This document shows, piece after piece, positions 17,485 through 27,106 of a stretch of DNA of 64,000 nt. This stretch comes from Hyphomicrobiales bacterium (lineage in GTDB: Bacteria > Pseudomonadota > Alphaproteobacteria > Rhizobiales > Methyloligellaceae). Within the stretch, counting starts at the first letter, position 1. Every line of letters begins with the position of its first letter. Location of the stretch: assembly GCA_021775555.1 (NCBI GenBank), contig JAJFHP010000065.1:62001-126000 (forward strand), given 5' to 3'. Below the pieces are notes generated by a model that saw nothing but the letters and a program-made list of their open reading frames with translations, ran no database searches and had not been told where the DNA came from. Made by a program: the position numbers and the translations under genes.

Positions 17485-18762
17485 CTAGTAGGGGTTTCGC
17501 GCAGTTCGCTTGGAGAAATATGTATCTACCGCCTTTGCCACGGCACCGGCAACCTTGCTGCGCCACGCAGACGACTTGAGCCGTTTCACATCTTCAGGAT
17601 GGGTCATGTAACCTAACTCGATGAGCACCGATGGCACATCGGGTGCCTTCAACACGCGAAAGCCAGCGTACCGGCGTCCCTTTTTCCTGATCTTGGTCTT
17701 GCCGCTCAGGCTGTCGAGCAGCGTGTCGGCAAAACCGATGGATAAATTCTTGGTCTCGCGCTGGGCCAGGTCGATCAGAATATTGGTCACATCGCTTGAT
17801 TGGGACGGCAGTTCCACACCGGCGATGATGTCCGAGCGGTTTTCCTTCGCTGCCAGTGCTTTCGCTTCCTCATCAGAGGCTTCTTCGGAAAGTGTGTAGA
17901 CGGTCGCTCCGGCGACGCTTTTGGCATAACGACCCGGCAGAGAGTCAGCGTGAACCGAGATAAAAAGGTCAGCGCTTTTGCGCCTTCCGATATCAACACG
18001 CTTGCGCAAGGGCACATAGCTGTCCACTGAGCGAGTCATGAGGACTTCGTACCGGCCCGATTTTTTCAGCTTGTCGCGCAGCGCCTTCGAAAACGCGAAA
18101 ACCATGTCCTTTTCCTTGAGACCGGCCTTAGACACAGCTCCAGGATCGATGCCTCCATGACCAGGGTCAATGACAATAACCCGTCGAGCATTCCTGGATT
18201 TTTTGCGCTTGGGTTTTGAAAACGGAAGGGCGCCTGAATTGCCCCCTTTCGCCGTCCGCCGGGCGGCTGCGCGCGAATTCATGTGCTCGCGCTGTTTAAC
18301 AAGAAAGATATTGCGGCTGGTTTTGGTCAATTCAACCACCAGGCGGGGCGGGTTCCCGTCACGGGCCGGCCAGATGGAGGCCTTGTCAACAAGGACCGGC
18401 GCCTTGACATCGAGGATAATACGCACGCCATAAGGCTCGACCCGGCCATAGCGATACCCTTTAACCAGACCCTTGCTTTCTTTTCCCCGCCCCTTGGGAA
18501 GATTAAGCTTCACATCTGAAAGATCGATGATAACCCGGTATGGATCGGCGAGCGTACGGATCGCAAATTTCACCCTCTTGGAAAGAACCGTGACGAACCG
18601 TGTTCGTTCAGCGTCACCCCCCAATCGCGCATCCTTGGCGATTGAATCATCAGCCCTGAGGCTTGGCGCACCACCAGGCGGCCATATATGTAGCAGGCAG
18701 GCCAGCAACAGGACCACTGCCGCCCTAATCCATCTTCTATGACCCGACTGCGTTTTCATCAT
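17485..18762 (-). CDS. amiC: N-acetylmuramoyl-L-alanine amidase with AMIN domain
   Basis: A 425-residue exported cell-wall hydrolase. A signal segment (AAVVLLLACLL) is followed by an AMIN domain (about residues 55-150), a basic linker and an Amidase_3 catalytic domain. Zinc and catalytic residues are visible: His in DPGHGGIDPG, Glu in GLKEKD, His in SVHADS and Glu in LIELGYMTH. Such enzymes cleave septal peptidoglycan during daughter-cell separation. It sits upstream of PBP1A and diverges from rne. The symbol is by family analogy. Confidence 0.92.
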   Translation of the reverse strand: MMKTQSGHRRWIRAAVVLLLACLLHIWPPGGAPSLRADDSIAKDARLGGDAERTRFVTVLSKRVKFAIRTLADPYRVIIDLSDVKLNLPKGRGKESKGLVKGYRYGRVEPYGVRIILDVKAPVLVDKASIWPARDGNPPRLVVELTKTSRNIFLVKQREHMNSRAAARRTAKGGNSGALPFSKPKRKKSRNARRVIVIDPGHGGIDPGAVSKAGLKEKDMVFAFSKALRDKLKKSGRYEVLMTRSVDSYVPLRKRVDIGRRKSADLFISVHADSLPGRYAKSVAGATVYTLSEEASDEEAKALAAKENRSDIIAGVELPSQSSDVTNILIDLAQRETKNLSIGFADTLLDSLSGKTKIRKKGRRYAGFRVLKAPDVPSVLIELGYMTHPEDVKRLKSSAWRSKVAGAVAKAVDTYFSKRTARNPY

Positions 18763-19517
18763 CTTCCGAAAAATAACCTTTTCCCGTTATCCCCGATCGT
18801 GATTCCAGATGGTATCTGGGCACTGATTCGGTATGGATCGGGCAACGAATCGTCCCACATGAGTGATTCGCGCACAATGGTAGAGACAGCGTGTTAATTC
18901 AATATTGTGCATGGTCCGCTCCAGGAACGCTTCACCCCTTGCCAAATCCGTCACTCACGCCGTACAACACTTCCCATGCTGTTTTTGGCTGTTTCGGGTA
19001 TTTGCCCGGCATAAAAGAGCCATAGTCTGGCATGGCAGAGGTGCCCGGGTTTGCATTTTATCTCCCAAGCCGCCACATAAGGCTTGCGAGCCGCTGCAAC
19101 CAGATTGCACCTCGCTTTAAAGAGTTTCACGCTTCTGCCCTTTTTCTAAATAATATTCAGGGCGGGAGTGAGTTTAACACTGCGGAGCAGTTTTTTAAGT
19201 TCAGCGCCAGTAGGGTGCTGTGTTCCGTGTGATTTTCACAGTCGCCGAGGCGGCATAGCGAAAAGCCAGTATTTACTGGCCAAGGCAAATGACAGTAACC
19301 GGCGCAAGCCCCCATCCACGACGAATGGCTGTCTGTCCGGCCCCGCTTTTGGCGGTGCAAGATGGCAGATATCGCGCGAGCGAGCCTAATTCGGCACGTG
19401 TCAGTGGGCGGCGCGTGCCCCATCAGATAATCGCACATCGACGTATGGCATCAGGCGGGCGTTTAAGCCCGGACTGCACGAAGATTCGCCACGCGCATGT
19501 GCTGGAGCTTACACATT
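18763..19517 (+). promoter_or_regulatory. 755-base region before rne: no gene, probable structured 5' leader
   Basis: No convincing coding frame lies here. The 250 bases nearest rne hold several inverted repeats able to form RNA hairpins: GCCAGTA-TT-TACTGGC (19265-19280), GGCACG/CGTGCC (19393-19398 with 19414-19419) and CGGGC/GCCCG (19456-19460 with 19467-19471). RNase E genes in other bacteria carry long leaders through which the enzyme limits its own mRNA; the same is inferred here. The promoters of rne and of the divergent amidase gene must lie in this region but were not located. Confidence 0.45.
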
Positions 19518-22172
19518 ATGAGCAGCAAAATGCTTATCGATGCTGCGCACCCGGAAGAGACGCGAGTCGTCGTGGTGCGAGGCAACAGACTCGAGGATTT
19601 TGATTACGAATCCGCCACAAGGAAACAACTCAAAGGAAATATCTATCTCGCCAAAGTAACCCGCGTCGAACCATCTCTTCAGGCCGCTTTCGTCGATTAC
19701 GGCGGGAACCGGCACGGGTTCCTGGCGTTTAACGAAATTCACCCGGACTATTACCAGATCCCGGTCGCGGACCGTCAGGCCCTGCTTGATGAGGACGCGG
19801 AAGAAGAGAGCAAGGCGCAAGCCGAAGAGGCCGCCCATGACGATGTGCAGACATCGAAACGTGGCTCTGGCCGAAGACGGTCGGCTAGAAAGTCACGCGC
19901 CAAGCCCAAAGACTCCAGCCCGGAGCAGGACTCAGAAACCAGCGAGGACACTGGCACGGATGGCGCAATAGCGCTTGAATCCTCCGAATTAAGTGAAACA
20001 GTTGCCGAAGATCCGCCCCCTTCAGAAGAGGATGCCAACGGCGGTGCCGATACACCTGCCAATAGCAGTGAAAATGGCAATGGCGAGAGTGTGGAATCAG
20101 CAGGGTCCGAAGATGCGCTGGAGGAGCTTCCCGTGCGCACGCGGCGGCGGCGGCACTACAAGATCCAGGAAGTCATCAAACGCCGGCAGATCATCCTCGT
20201 TCAGGTTGTAAAGGAAGAGCGGGGCAACAAGGGCGCGGCTCTCACCACATACATCTCGCTGGCGGGGCGCTATACCGTCCTGATGCCGAATACGGCGCGC
20301 GGCGGCGGTATATCCCGAAAAATCACTAATCCCACCGACCGCAAACGTCTGCGCAAGATTGCCAGCGATCTCGACGTTGCCCGCGGTATGGGCCTGATTA
20401 TCCGGACTGCGGGTGCTTCGCGCACCAAGGCGGAAATCAAACGCGACTACGAATATCTCCTGCGCATGTGGGAGAATATCCGCGATCTCACCTTGCAATC
20501 GACCGCCCCCACTCTCGTTTACGAGGAAGGGAATCTCATCAAGCGATCCATACGCGACCTCTACGGCAAGGAAATTGACAGCGTTCTGGTGGCCGGTGAC
20601 GAGGCCTACAAGGAAGCCAAGGGCTTCATGAAACTGCTGATGCCGAGCCACGCCAAGAATGTACAGCCCTACAAGGAACCTGAACCCCTCTTCGTTCGCC
20701 ATCAGATCGAGCGTCAGATGGCTGCAATCTTCCTACCTCACGTCACATTGAAATCGGGTGGTTATATCGTCATCAACCAGACCGAAGCACTGGTTTCCGT
20801 TGACGTGAACTCGGGCAAATCGACGCGTGAACACTCGATCGAGGACACCGCTCTACGGACCAATCTGGAAGCGGCGGATGAGGTGGCGCGGCAAATGCGT
20901 CTTCGCGATCTGGCCGGACTTCTCGTCATTGATTTCATCGACATGGAAGAGCGGCGCAACAACCGCGCAGTGGAGAGGCGTCTCAAGGATGCGTTGAAAA
21001 ATGACCGGGCCCGAATCCAGCTCGGTCGCATCAGCCATTTCGGCCTGATGGAAATGTCGCGCCAGCGCCTTCGCGCCGGTGTGCTAGAGGGCAGCACAGC
21101 CCCCTGCACCATGTGCCAGGGCACCGGTATCGTCCGGTCCACAGAGTCTGTCGCGCTCGAAATTCTTCGGACATTGGAGGATACTCTGCTGAATGAGGGC
21201 TCTGCCAATCTGGTGGTCGCGACCTCTTTTGAAGTGGCTCTCTATATTCTCAATCAGAAACGCCCTTCCCTGAAGGACATCGAAAGCCGCTATGGGATGG
21301 ATGTCACCATCGCGGCAAACGACAAGCTCCACGGCGCGAATTTCAGCATTGAGCGCGGCGCGGCAAGAACAGGTGTGCGCCGGGTTGACAGCTCGGTCGT
21401 CTCAATGGACGATTCCTATCATGCCCCAGAAGTAGAATCTGGTGAAGAAGAGCGCGAAACCGAACACAAACGACCCCGCCGGCGCCGTCGGCGGCGTGGT
21501 CGGGGTGAGCGTGATGATGCTTCGCTAATGAATGGGAGCGACAGCGAGGAGCAGACCGCAAGCGAGGGAAGCTCTGATGATGTGGAAGATCGCAATAGCG
21601 CAGATGGCGAAGATGGCGCCAGACGTCCCCGCCGTCGCGGACGCCGAGGTGGACGCCGCACCCGCGGGTCTGGTCGCGCACGGGTGGCAACTGCAAGTAA
21701 CGCCGATGCGGAAAGTGCTGTGGATGTTGCTGCGGTGAATATTGACGACCAGATTGCAAATGTTCCTGCCGACGCGGAAACTCCAGCAGCTTCAGAAACT
21801 CCAGTCGTTTCAGATGCTTCAGAAACTACGGCAGCGGAGGAGAAACCCAAACGCAAACCACGTCGGGCAAGCGCCAAAACCAGCAAGGCCAAAACCGCCA
21901 GCGTCAAAAAAGGCGATGATGAGGATGGCGTCAAAAAACCCGCACCACGCAGCAGGAAAAAGCCAGCCAAGAAAGAAACGGTGGCCGATGCTGATTCTCA
22001 AAGCGATGGAAACGGCGCCTCGGAGTTGAGCGGCACCCAGGATAGCGCTCCAATACCGGAGACCAAGCCTGCTGCTGCAAAACCGGCACCGGTGGATACT
22101 GTCGCCAGTGAGGGAGACAGTGATGCTAAGCCTCCCCCGCGTCGTGGCGGATGGTGGCAGCGAGGGGTGTAA
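19518..22172 (+). CDS. rne: ribonuclease E/G
   Basis: An 884-residue endoribonuclease if started at the ATG at 19518 (MSSKMLIDAAHPEETRV, the usual alphaproteobacterial start; the frame is open a little further up). The S1 domain (GNIYLAKVTRVEPSLQAAFVDYG) is interrupted by an acidic Ser/Glu-rich insert of roughly 110 residues, as is usual in this class. The catalytic region has SVDVNSGKST and VIDFIDME, and the zinc-link appears as CTMCQGTG. The C-terminal third is low-complexity, alternating basic Arg/Lys and acidic tracts, suited to RNA and degradosome partner binding. It converges with the aminotransferase gene 20 bases away. Confidence 0.95.
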   Translation: MSSKMLIDAAHPEETRVVVVRGNRLEDFDYESATRKQLKGNIYLAKVTRVEPSLQAAFVDYGGNRHGFLAFNEIHPDYYQIPVADRQALLDEDAEEESKAQAEEAAHDDVQTSKRGSGRRRSARKSRAKPKDSSPEQDSETSEDTGTDGAIALESSELSETVAEDPPPSEEDANGGADTPANSSENGNGESVESAGSEDALEELPVRTRRRRHYKIQEVIKRRQIILVQVVKEERGNKGAALTTYISLAGRYTVLMPNTARGGGISRKITNPTDRKRLRKIASDLDVARGMGLIIRTAGASRTKAEIKRDYEYLLRMWENIRDLTLQSTAPTLVYEEGNLIKRSIRDLYGKEIDSVLVAGDEAYKEAKGFMKLLMPSHAKNVQPYKEPEPLFVRHQIERQMAAIFLPHVTLKSGGYIVINQTEALVSVDVNSGKSTREHSIEDTALRTNLEAADEVARQMRLRDLAGLLVIDFIDMEERRNNRAVERRLKDALKNDRARIQLGRISHFGLMEMSRQRLRAGVLEGSTAPCTMCQGTGIVRSTESVALEILRTLEDTLLNEGSANLVVATSFEVALYILNQKRPSLKDIESRYGMDVTIAANDKLHGANFSIERGAARTGVRRVDSSVVSMDDSYHAPEVESGEEERETEHKRPRRRRRRRGRGERDDASLMNGSDSEEQTASEGSSDDVEDRNSADGEDGARRPRRRGRRGGRRTRGSGRARVATASNADAESAVDVAAVNIDDQIANVPADAETPAASETPVVSDASETTAAEEKPKRKPRRASAKTSKAKTASVKKGDDEDGVKKPAPRSRKKPAKKETVADADSQSDGNGASELSGTQDSAPIPETKPAAAKPAPVDTVASEGDSDAKPPPRRGGWWQRGV

Positions 22173-22191
22173 CCATCAGGGAGCAGAGAGG

Positions 22192-23403
22192 CTACAGCCG
22201 GGTGTTTGCCCAGTCGCGCAATCGTCGCGCGGCCTCTTGCATACGCTCCGTCGTACCGGAATAACAGAACCGGAGATAGTGATCCCCGCGCCCGGTGTCG
22301 AAATCGATGCCGGGTGTTGCGGCCACCCCCGTCTCCTCCAGCATGGCTTTCGCGAAAGCTGCACTGTCATTGGTCATGTGGCGTACATCCGCATAGAGAT
22401 AAAACGCGCCGTCTGCCGGTAGGATATCCGTAAACCCAGCCTTGGGAAGTTCTTCGAGCAGTAAATCCCGGTTTGACTGGTAGACAGCCTTGTTGGCCTC
22501 CAGTTCGTCGGTGCACTCAAAAGCCGCAATCGCTGCATATTGCGAGAGGGCCGGCGCGCAGATGTAGAGATTTTGCGCCAGCCGTTCCATCGGTCTCACC
22601 AACTCTTCCGGCACTACCATCCAGCCGATGCGCCAACCGGTCATGCTGAAATATTTCGAGAAGCTGTTAATGACGATGGCCGATGAGGAATACTCTACGG
22701 CACTCTTGGCCGGTTCCGCATAATCCAGACCATGATAAATTTCATCTGAGATGAACCACATCCCAAGCTGTTCGCATGTTCTGGCAAGCTCCGGCATAGC
22801 ATCCCCGACCAGCATGGTGCCGGTGGGATTCGCCGGACTGGCCAGCAACAATGCATCAAGCTCCTGGTCAGCATTCAATTCGGAAAGTGCCGCGGGTGTT
22901 GGTGCCCAGCGTGTGTCGGCACCGGTTTCAAGGAGCACTGTTTCAGCGCCAAGGGCGTTCAATATGTGCCTGTAGCAGGGATAACCCGGTGTCGGCACCG
23001 CAACACGGGCACCGGGATCGAGGATGGCCAGAAAGGCCAGCACGAAGCCTGCTGATGAGCCCGAGGTGACAACGATACGCTCGGCAGGAACACTGATCCC
23101 GTACCGGGTCTTGTAGTGCCCGGCGATTCTCTCTCGTAATTCCGGCACGCCAAGTGCCTCGGTATAGCCAAGCTTGGAAGAATCGAGCGCCGCATGGGCG
23201 GCCTCGATAACACCCACCGGCGCCGGTGTGCCCGGCTGCCCCACTTCCATATGTACTATGTCCGCGCCTTTGGCCTGCTTTTCATTGGCCGTCCGCAATA
23301 TATCCATGACGATAAACGGATCGATGCGGCCACGCTCTGCAAGCGGGCGTGGCAAAGCGGTGCCAGAATAAGTTTCATGATTGGATTTCGTGATTTGCGA
23401 CAC
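22192..23403 (-). CDS. class I/II pyridoxal-phosphate aminotransferase
   Basis: A 403-residue fold-type I aminotransferase starting with GTG at 23403, with AAGG just upstream. It shows MEVGQPGTPAP, SPANPTGTM, SDEIYHGLDY and the PLP-lysine motif SFSKYFSMTGWRIGW. The family moves amino groups between amino acids and keto acids; the substrate cannot be told from sequence alone. It diverges from the M48 protease gene, and a dyad overlaps its likely promoter. Confidence 0.9.
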   Translation of the reverse strand: MSQITKSNHETYSGTALPRPLAERGRIDPFIVMDILRTANEKQAKGADIVHMEVGQPGTPAPVGVIEAAHAALDSSKLGYTEALGVPELRERIAGHYKTRYGISVPAERIVVTSGSSAGFVLAFLAILDPGARVAVPTPGYPCYRHILNALGAETVLLETGADTRWAPTPAALSELNADQELDALLLASPANPTGTMLVGDAMPELARTCEQLGMWFISDEIYHGLDYAEPAKSAVEYSSSAIVINSFSKYFSMTGWRIGWMVVPEELVRPMERLAQNLYICAPALSQYAAIAAFECTDELEANKAVYQSNRDLLLEELPKAGFTDILPADGAFYLYADVRHMTNDSAAFAKAMLEETGVAATPGIDFDTGRGDHYLRFCYSGTTERMQEAARRLRDWANTRL

Positions 23404-23430
23404 CGTGCCTTCAGTTCAATTCTTTGTAAC

Positions 23431-23459
23431 ATATTAGCCAATGACCATATATTGGTCAC
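23431..23459 (-). promoter_or_regulatory. probable aminotransferase promoter
   Basis: On the minus strand GTGACC (23454-23459) and TAATAT (23431-23436) are separated by 17 bases; transcription would start about 20 bases before the GTG at 23403. Confidence 0.45.
23442..23458. promoter_or_regulatory. TGACCA-TATAT-TGGTCA dyad, candidate operator
   Basis: Perfect 6-base arms with a TATAT centre, lying over the -35 and spacer of the inferred aminotransferase promoter, in the divergent region before the M48 protease gene. Size and symmetry suit a dimeric repressor; the regulator is unknown. Confidence 0.5.
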
Positions 23460-23687
23460 GGTATCGTCCTATTATCGTCACTCAATATGTTGCACACGAT
23501 CTCATCTTAGATGACTGGTGTGGAAGGTTTGGTTTTCATGGCTGAAACAATATCTCGAGAGTGTCGGGAAGATGAGCGTATCGTTGACCTGCCGGTGAGT
23601 GACCGCTAGTGTGAAAGACCATCAAAAAACTTCACTTCTGTCGCATAAACTACTGATCTTATTAAAGAAAGCATTTTTCTCAAACGA

Positions 23688-25106
23688 ATGACTTACCAAG
23701 CAATCCCCATAATACACCGGGCTGCGAAAGGGCCGCGCCATTTGCTCAGATGGGTGATGGCGGCGATTCTGTCATTCTCCCTCGTCGCCTCATCCGCCGC
23801 ACCGGCCGTGGCGGCTGGCCTGATACGTGATGCGGAAATTGAAAGTCTTCTGCGCGTCTATGCCCGACCCATCTTCAAGGTAGCCGGGCTGAGTCAGCAG
23901 AATGTTCGCATTCATTTGATCGGCGCGCGCAGTTTCAATGCCTTTGTCGTTGATGGCCGCAACATGTTTTTTCATGTTGGCACGCTGATGCGCTCCAATA
24001 CGCCAAATCAGGTCATAGGTGTCATCGCTCATGAGACCGGGCATATTGCCGGCGGGCATCTCTCGAGGCTGCGCCAGGCCATGAGCCATGCTCGATCAAC
24101 CTCGCTGATGCTGAGGGTGCTCGTCCTGGCTGCTGCGGCAGCAGGTGCCGCATCAGGGGCCAATGTGGGTGCGGCCAGCGCCGGGGCGCTCCTTGGTGGT
24201 GAAGGCCTCACGCAACGCTATATACTGTCCTACCGCCGGGCAGAAGAATCCTCCGCCGACCAGGCTGCAATATCCTATTTGAATGCCACCGGCCAGTCAG
24301 CCCAGGGCATGCTCGACACCTTCGCTTATTTGGCTGAAAAAGGTCTGGGTTCGCTGAAATATGCCGATCCTTATGTCCAATCTCACCCGCTGCCCAGCCA
24401 GCGTATTGCTAATCTGCGGAGCCTGGCACGGCGCAGCCCCAATTTTAAGAAACGCGATTCCCCGCAATTACAGGCACGCCATGACCTGATGCGTGCGAAA
24501 CTCTCAGGCTTCCTGGACAATCCCCAAACTGTATTGAACAGGTACCCGAATTCAGACCAGTCGCTGCCTGCCCGCTATGCGCGCGTCATCGCAACATATC
24601 GGCGCTCGGGCGTCAGGGCCTTCGTCCCGAAGATCAATGCCATGATCAACGCTTACCCGGAAAATCCTTACTTTTACGAGCTCAAGGGGCAGTTTCTCTT
24701 CAAGAGTGGTGAATCTTCAGCTGCCATCCCCCCCCTGCGCAAGGCGGTCAAACTTGCCCCGGAGGAGCCCCTTATACGTATCTTGCTAGCGCAAGCGTTA
24801 CTGGCGAATATTCAAAATAGCGGGCAGATAAACACTGCAAGGCTGGATGAAGTCATCACCCTCTTGCGCCATGCCCTGGTAAAAGAAACCTGTTCGGCAA
24901 CCGGTTACCGCCAGATGGCAACTGCTTATGGTTTGAAAAAGAGTACGGCACAGGCGATGCTTGCTTCTGCCTTCGCCTATCAATATGAGGGCAAGATCGA
25001 ACTGGCCAAACGTCAGGCACAAGACGCAAAGAAAGTATTTTCACCCGGTTCAACTCAATGGTTGAAAGCGGACGATATTTTAAAAACCAAATCTTCAGGA
25101 TGCTAA
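23688..25106 (+). CDS. M48-family metalloprotease with TPR-like C-terminus (BepA-like)
   Basis: A 472-residue exported protease. A signal peptide (about residues 22-43, ending AAPAVAA) leads to an M48 domain with zinc motif HETGH (115-119) and the third ligand in EESSADQ. A C-terminal helical region of TPR type follows (YFYELKGQFLFKSG and later repeats). BepA/YfgC proteins of this layout check outer-membrane protein assembly in the periplasm. The dsbA-like gene follows after 16 bases, suggesting a periplasmic folding operon. Confidence 0.92.
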   Translation: MTYQAIPIIHRAAKGPRHLLRWVMAAILSFSLVASSAAPAVAAGLIRDAEIESLLRVYARPIFKVAGLSQQNVRIHLIGARSFNAFVVDGRNMFFHVGTLMRSNTPNQVIGVIAHETGHIAGGHLSRLRQAMSHARSTSLMLRVLVLAAAAAGAASGANVGAASAGALLGGEGLTQRYILSYRRAEESSADQAAISYLNATGQSAQGMLDTFAYLAEKGLGSLKYADPYVQSHPLPSQRIANLRSLARRSPNFKKRDSPQLQARHDLMRAKLSGFLDNPQTVLNRYPNSDQSLPARYARVIATYRRSGVRAFVPKINAMINAYPENPYFYELKGQFLFKSGESSAAIPPLRKAVKLAPEEPLIRILLAQALLANIQNSGQINTARLDEVITLLRHALVKETCSATGYRQMATAYGLKKSTAQAMLASAFAYQYEGKIELAKRQAQDAKKVFSPGSTQWLKADDILKTKSSGC

Positions 25107-25122
25107 CCAGCAGGATCACCCA

Positions 25123-25992
25123 TTGAGCAAATCTGACAAGACCACCCAGGGCAATGGACTGATGCAGTTCATTATCCCCGCTTTCGTCGGCGCTGCCGTT
25201 TCGGCCGCAGCATTTGCGCTGTTTCTCGCTACCGGTCCGGACCGCACCGGTACACCTCCGCCCCCGACAGCAGTAAAATCAGGCCCGCTGGGTGATTTGA
25301 CAGTGCTGAACGATGATCAGCGTGAGGCCATTGAACAGACGGTGCAGAACTATCTGATCAAGAACCCGCAGATCCTGATGCAGATGTCGGAATTGCTGGA
25401 AAAGCAGCAGGCCCAGGCGCAGACGGATCAGGTGAAGGCCGCGATCTCGAAAAATGCTGAACTGATTTACCGCGACAATTATGGATTGGAGGCAGGCAAT
25501 CCCAAAGGCAATGTCACGATCGTCGAATTCTCCGATTACAATTGCCCCTATTGCAAGCGCGCTTTCAACGATCTGACCAAGTTGCTCGACTCAGACAAGG
25601 ATGTTCGTGTGGTCCTGAAGGAATTTCCGATTTTCGGCGAGCGGTCCGAAGGAACCGCACGCGTGGCAATTGCGGCCAAGAATCAGGGCAAATACTTCGA
25701 GTTGCATGCAGCTTTGCTGAAAAACCGCGGCCAGAACACGCAAAAGGCGGCGTTGGGCATGGCGGAAAAACTCGGTCTCGACATGGATAAGCTGAAGCAG
25801 GACATGGGCTCGGATGAAGTCAGCAAAATCATCAAGGAAACCCGTGAACTTGGGACCCAGCTTGGCATCAACGGTACGCCATTTTACCTAGTCGGCGACC
25901 GTGTTGTTCCTGGTGCGCCGGAAAACCTGTATCAGGTGTTTCAGCAGCATGTCGCCGACGTTCGCAAGAACGGATGCGATACAGGCTGTTGA
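25123..25992 (+). CDS. DsbA-family thiol-disulfide oxidoreductase, membrane-anchored
   Basis: A 289-residue protein with an N-terminal membrane segment (about residues 15-36) and a thioredoxin-fold domain with active site CPYC (C141, C144) and the cis-proline loop GINGTPFYLVG. A glutamine-rich helix (residues 62-105) precedes the catalytic domain, as in ScsC/BdbD-like Com1 proteins. The start used is TTG at 25123 with AGGA upstream; the ATG at codon 14 is an alternative. It probably forms or isomerises periplasmic disulfides. It lies in line with the M48 protease gene and aroQ. Confidence 0.9.
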   Translation: MSKSDKTTQGNGLMQFIIPAFVGAAVSAAAFALFLATGPDRTGTPPPPTAVKSGPLGDLTVLNDDQREAIEQTVQNYLIKNPQILMQMSELLEKQQAQAQTDQVKAAISKNAELIYRDNYGLEAGNPKGNVTIVEFSDYNCPYCKRAFNDLTKLLDSDKDVRVVLKEFPIFGERSEGTARVAIAAKNQGKYFELHAALLKNRGQNTQKAALGMAEKLGLDMDKLKQDMGSDEVSKIIKETRELGTQLGINGTPFYLVGDRVVPGAPENLYQVFQQHVADVRKNGCDTGC

Positions 25993-26115
25993 TCAAACAG
26001 CAGCTGCGGTTTTGCAACGCTTGACGAAAACTGATACAGGGGCGGCTCACAGGCAGCGCCACGCCATGATTCCGGCCGCCGCCTCATCTGGTTACGTCTT
26101 GTTCAGCGGCGCATA

Positions 26116-26565
26116 ATGTCCAAACCGATTTATATCCTGAATGGCCCAAACCTGAATCTGCTCGGTCAGCGCGAGCCGGAAGTTTATGGCCACGCGACGC
26201 TAGACGATGTCCGCGACCGGGCAGCCATCTGGGCTGCCCAGTTCTCGCTGGATATCGAATTCAGGCAATCAAACACGGAAGGGGAGATTGTCGACTGGAT
26301 ACAGGAAGCGCGATCCAGTGCCTGCGGACTTGTTATTAATGCCGGTGCCTATACTCATACCTCAGTCGCCATCCTCGATGCACTGCTGGCAACAGATATT
26401 CCGTGCGTAGAAGTCCATCTGTCGAACGTCTTTCAACGTGAGGAGTTCCGCCACCACTCATATCTTTCGTCCGCTTGTATTGGCGTCATTTGCGGCTTCG
26501 GGGTAAAGAGTTATGAATTGGCAGTGGAAGCCTTGGCCGAGCGGCTTGGTGCGGCGGCAAGTTGA
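26116..26565 (+). CDS. aroQ: 3-dehydroquinate dehydratase, type II
   Basis: A 149-residue enzyme of the shikimate pathway converting 3-dehydroquinate to 3-dehydroshikimate. It has the opening [19 protein letters not shown] (catalytic Tyr included), NAGAYTHTS, and the VHLSN and RHHS segments that bind substrate. Length is typical. It is followed 29 bases later by accB, the common arrangement in this class. Confidence 0.96.
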   Translation: MSKPIYILNGPNLNLLGQREPEVYGHATLDDVRDRAAIWAAQFSLDIEFRQSNTEGEIVDWIQEARSSACGLVINAGAYTHTSVAILDALLATDIPCVEVHLSNVFQREEFRHHSYLSSACIGVICGFGVKSYELAVEALAERLGAAAS

Positions 26566-26594
26566 AGTTAACCGGGCGGCCCGTGGAGAGAGAA

Positions 26595-27068
26595 ATGACT
26601 GATAAGAAAAAGGCAGACAAATCCTCTTCAATTGACGAAGAGCTGATTCGTAACCTCGCTGACCTGTTGAACGAAACCGGTCTTACCGAAATCGAGATTG
26701 AGCGTCAGGATTTGCGTGTACGCGTTGCGCGCGGCGTTGCCGCGGCATCACAACCTGCACCCGTCACTCCCATCATGGCGCCTGTCTCACCGCGCCAGTC
26801 ATCCAGCGGCAGTGACAGCCCTTTGGCAAACCAGTCCGGAACCCTGACCTCGCCCATGGTCGGCACGGTCTACCGTGCGCCGGAACCCGGCGCGGCCAAT
26901 TTTGTCGAAGTAGGTGCAAACGTCTCCGAAGGCCAGACGGTTATGATCGTGGAAGCCATGAAAACCATGAATCACATCCCCTCGCCGCGCTCCGGAACGG
27001 TAACCCAGATACTGGTCGAAGACGGCCAGCCAGTAGAGTTCGGCGAACCTCTTTTGGTGATTGAATAG
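26595..27068 (+). CDS. accB: acetyl-CoA carboxylase biotin carboxyl carrier protein
   Basis: A 157-residue carrier using the ATG at 26595 with GGAGAG upstream; an upstream frame extension to 26562 overlaps aroQ and is not needed. The C-terminal biotinyl domain holds the biotin-attachment motif EAMKTM, with K123 as the target lysine, after a Pro/Ser-rich linker. It works with AccC in the first step of fatty-acid synthesis and lies 38 bases before it. Confidence 0.96.
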   Translation: MTDKKKADKSSSIDEELIRNLADLLNETGLTEIEIERQDLRVRVARGVAAASQPAPVTPIMAPVSPRQSSSGSDSPLANQSGTLTSPMVGTVYRAPEPGAANFVEVGANVSEGQTVMIVEAMKTMNHIPSPRSGTVTQILVEDGQPVEFGEPLLVIE

Positions 27069-27106
27069 GCGCATTCCGCGCCTGATACCCACAGGCCCTG
27101 ACATCC

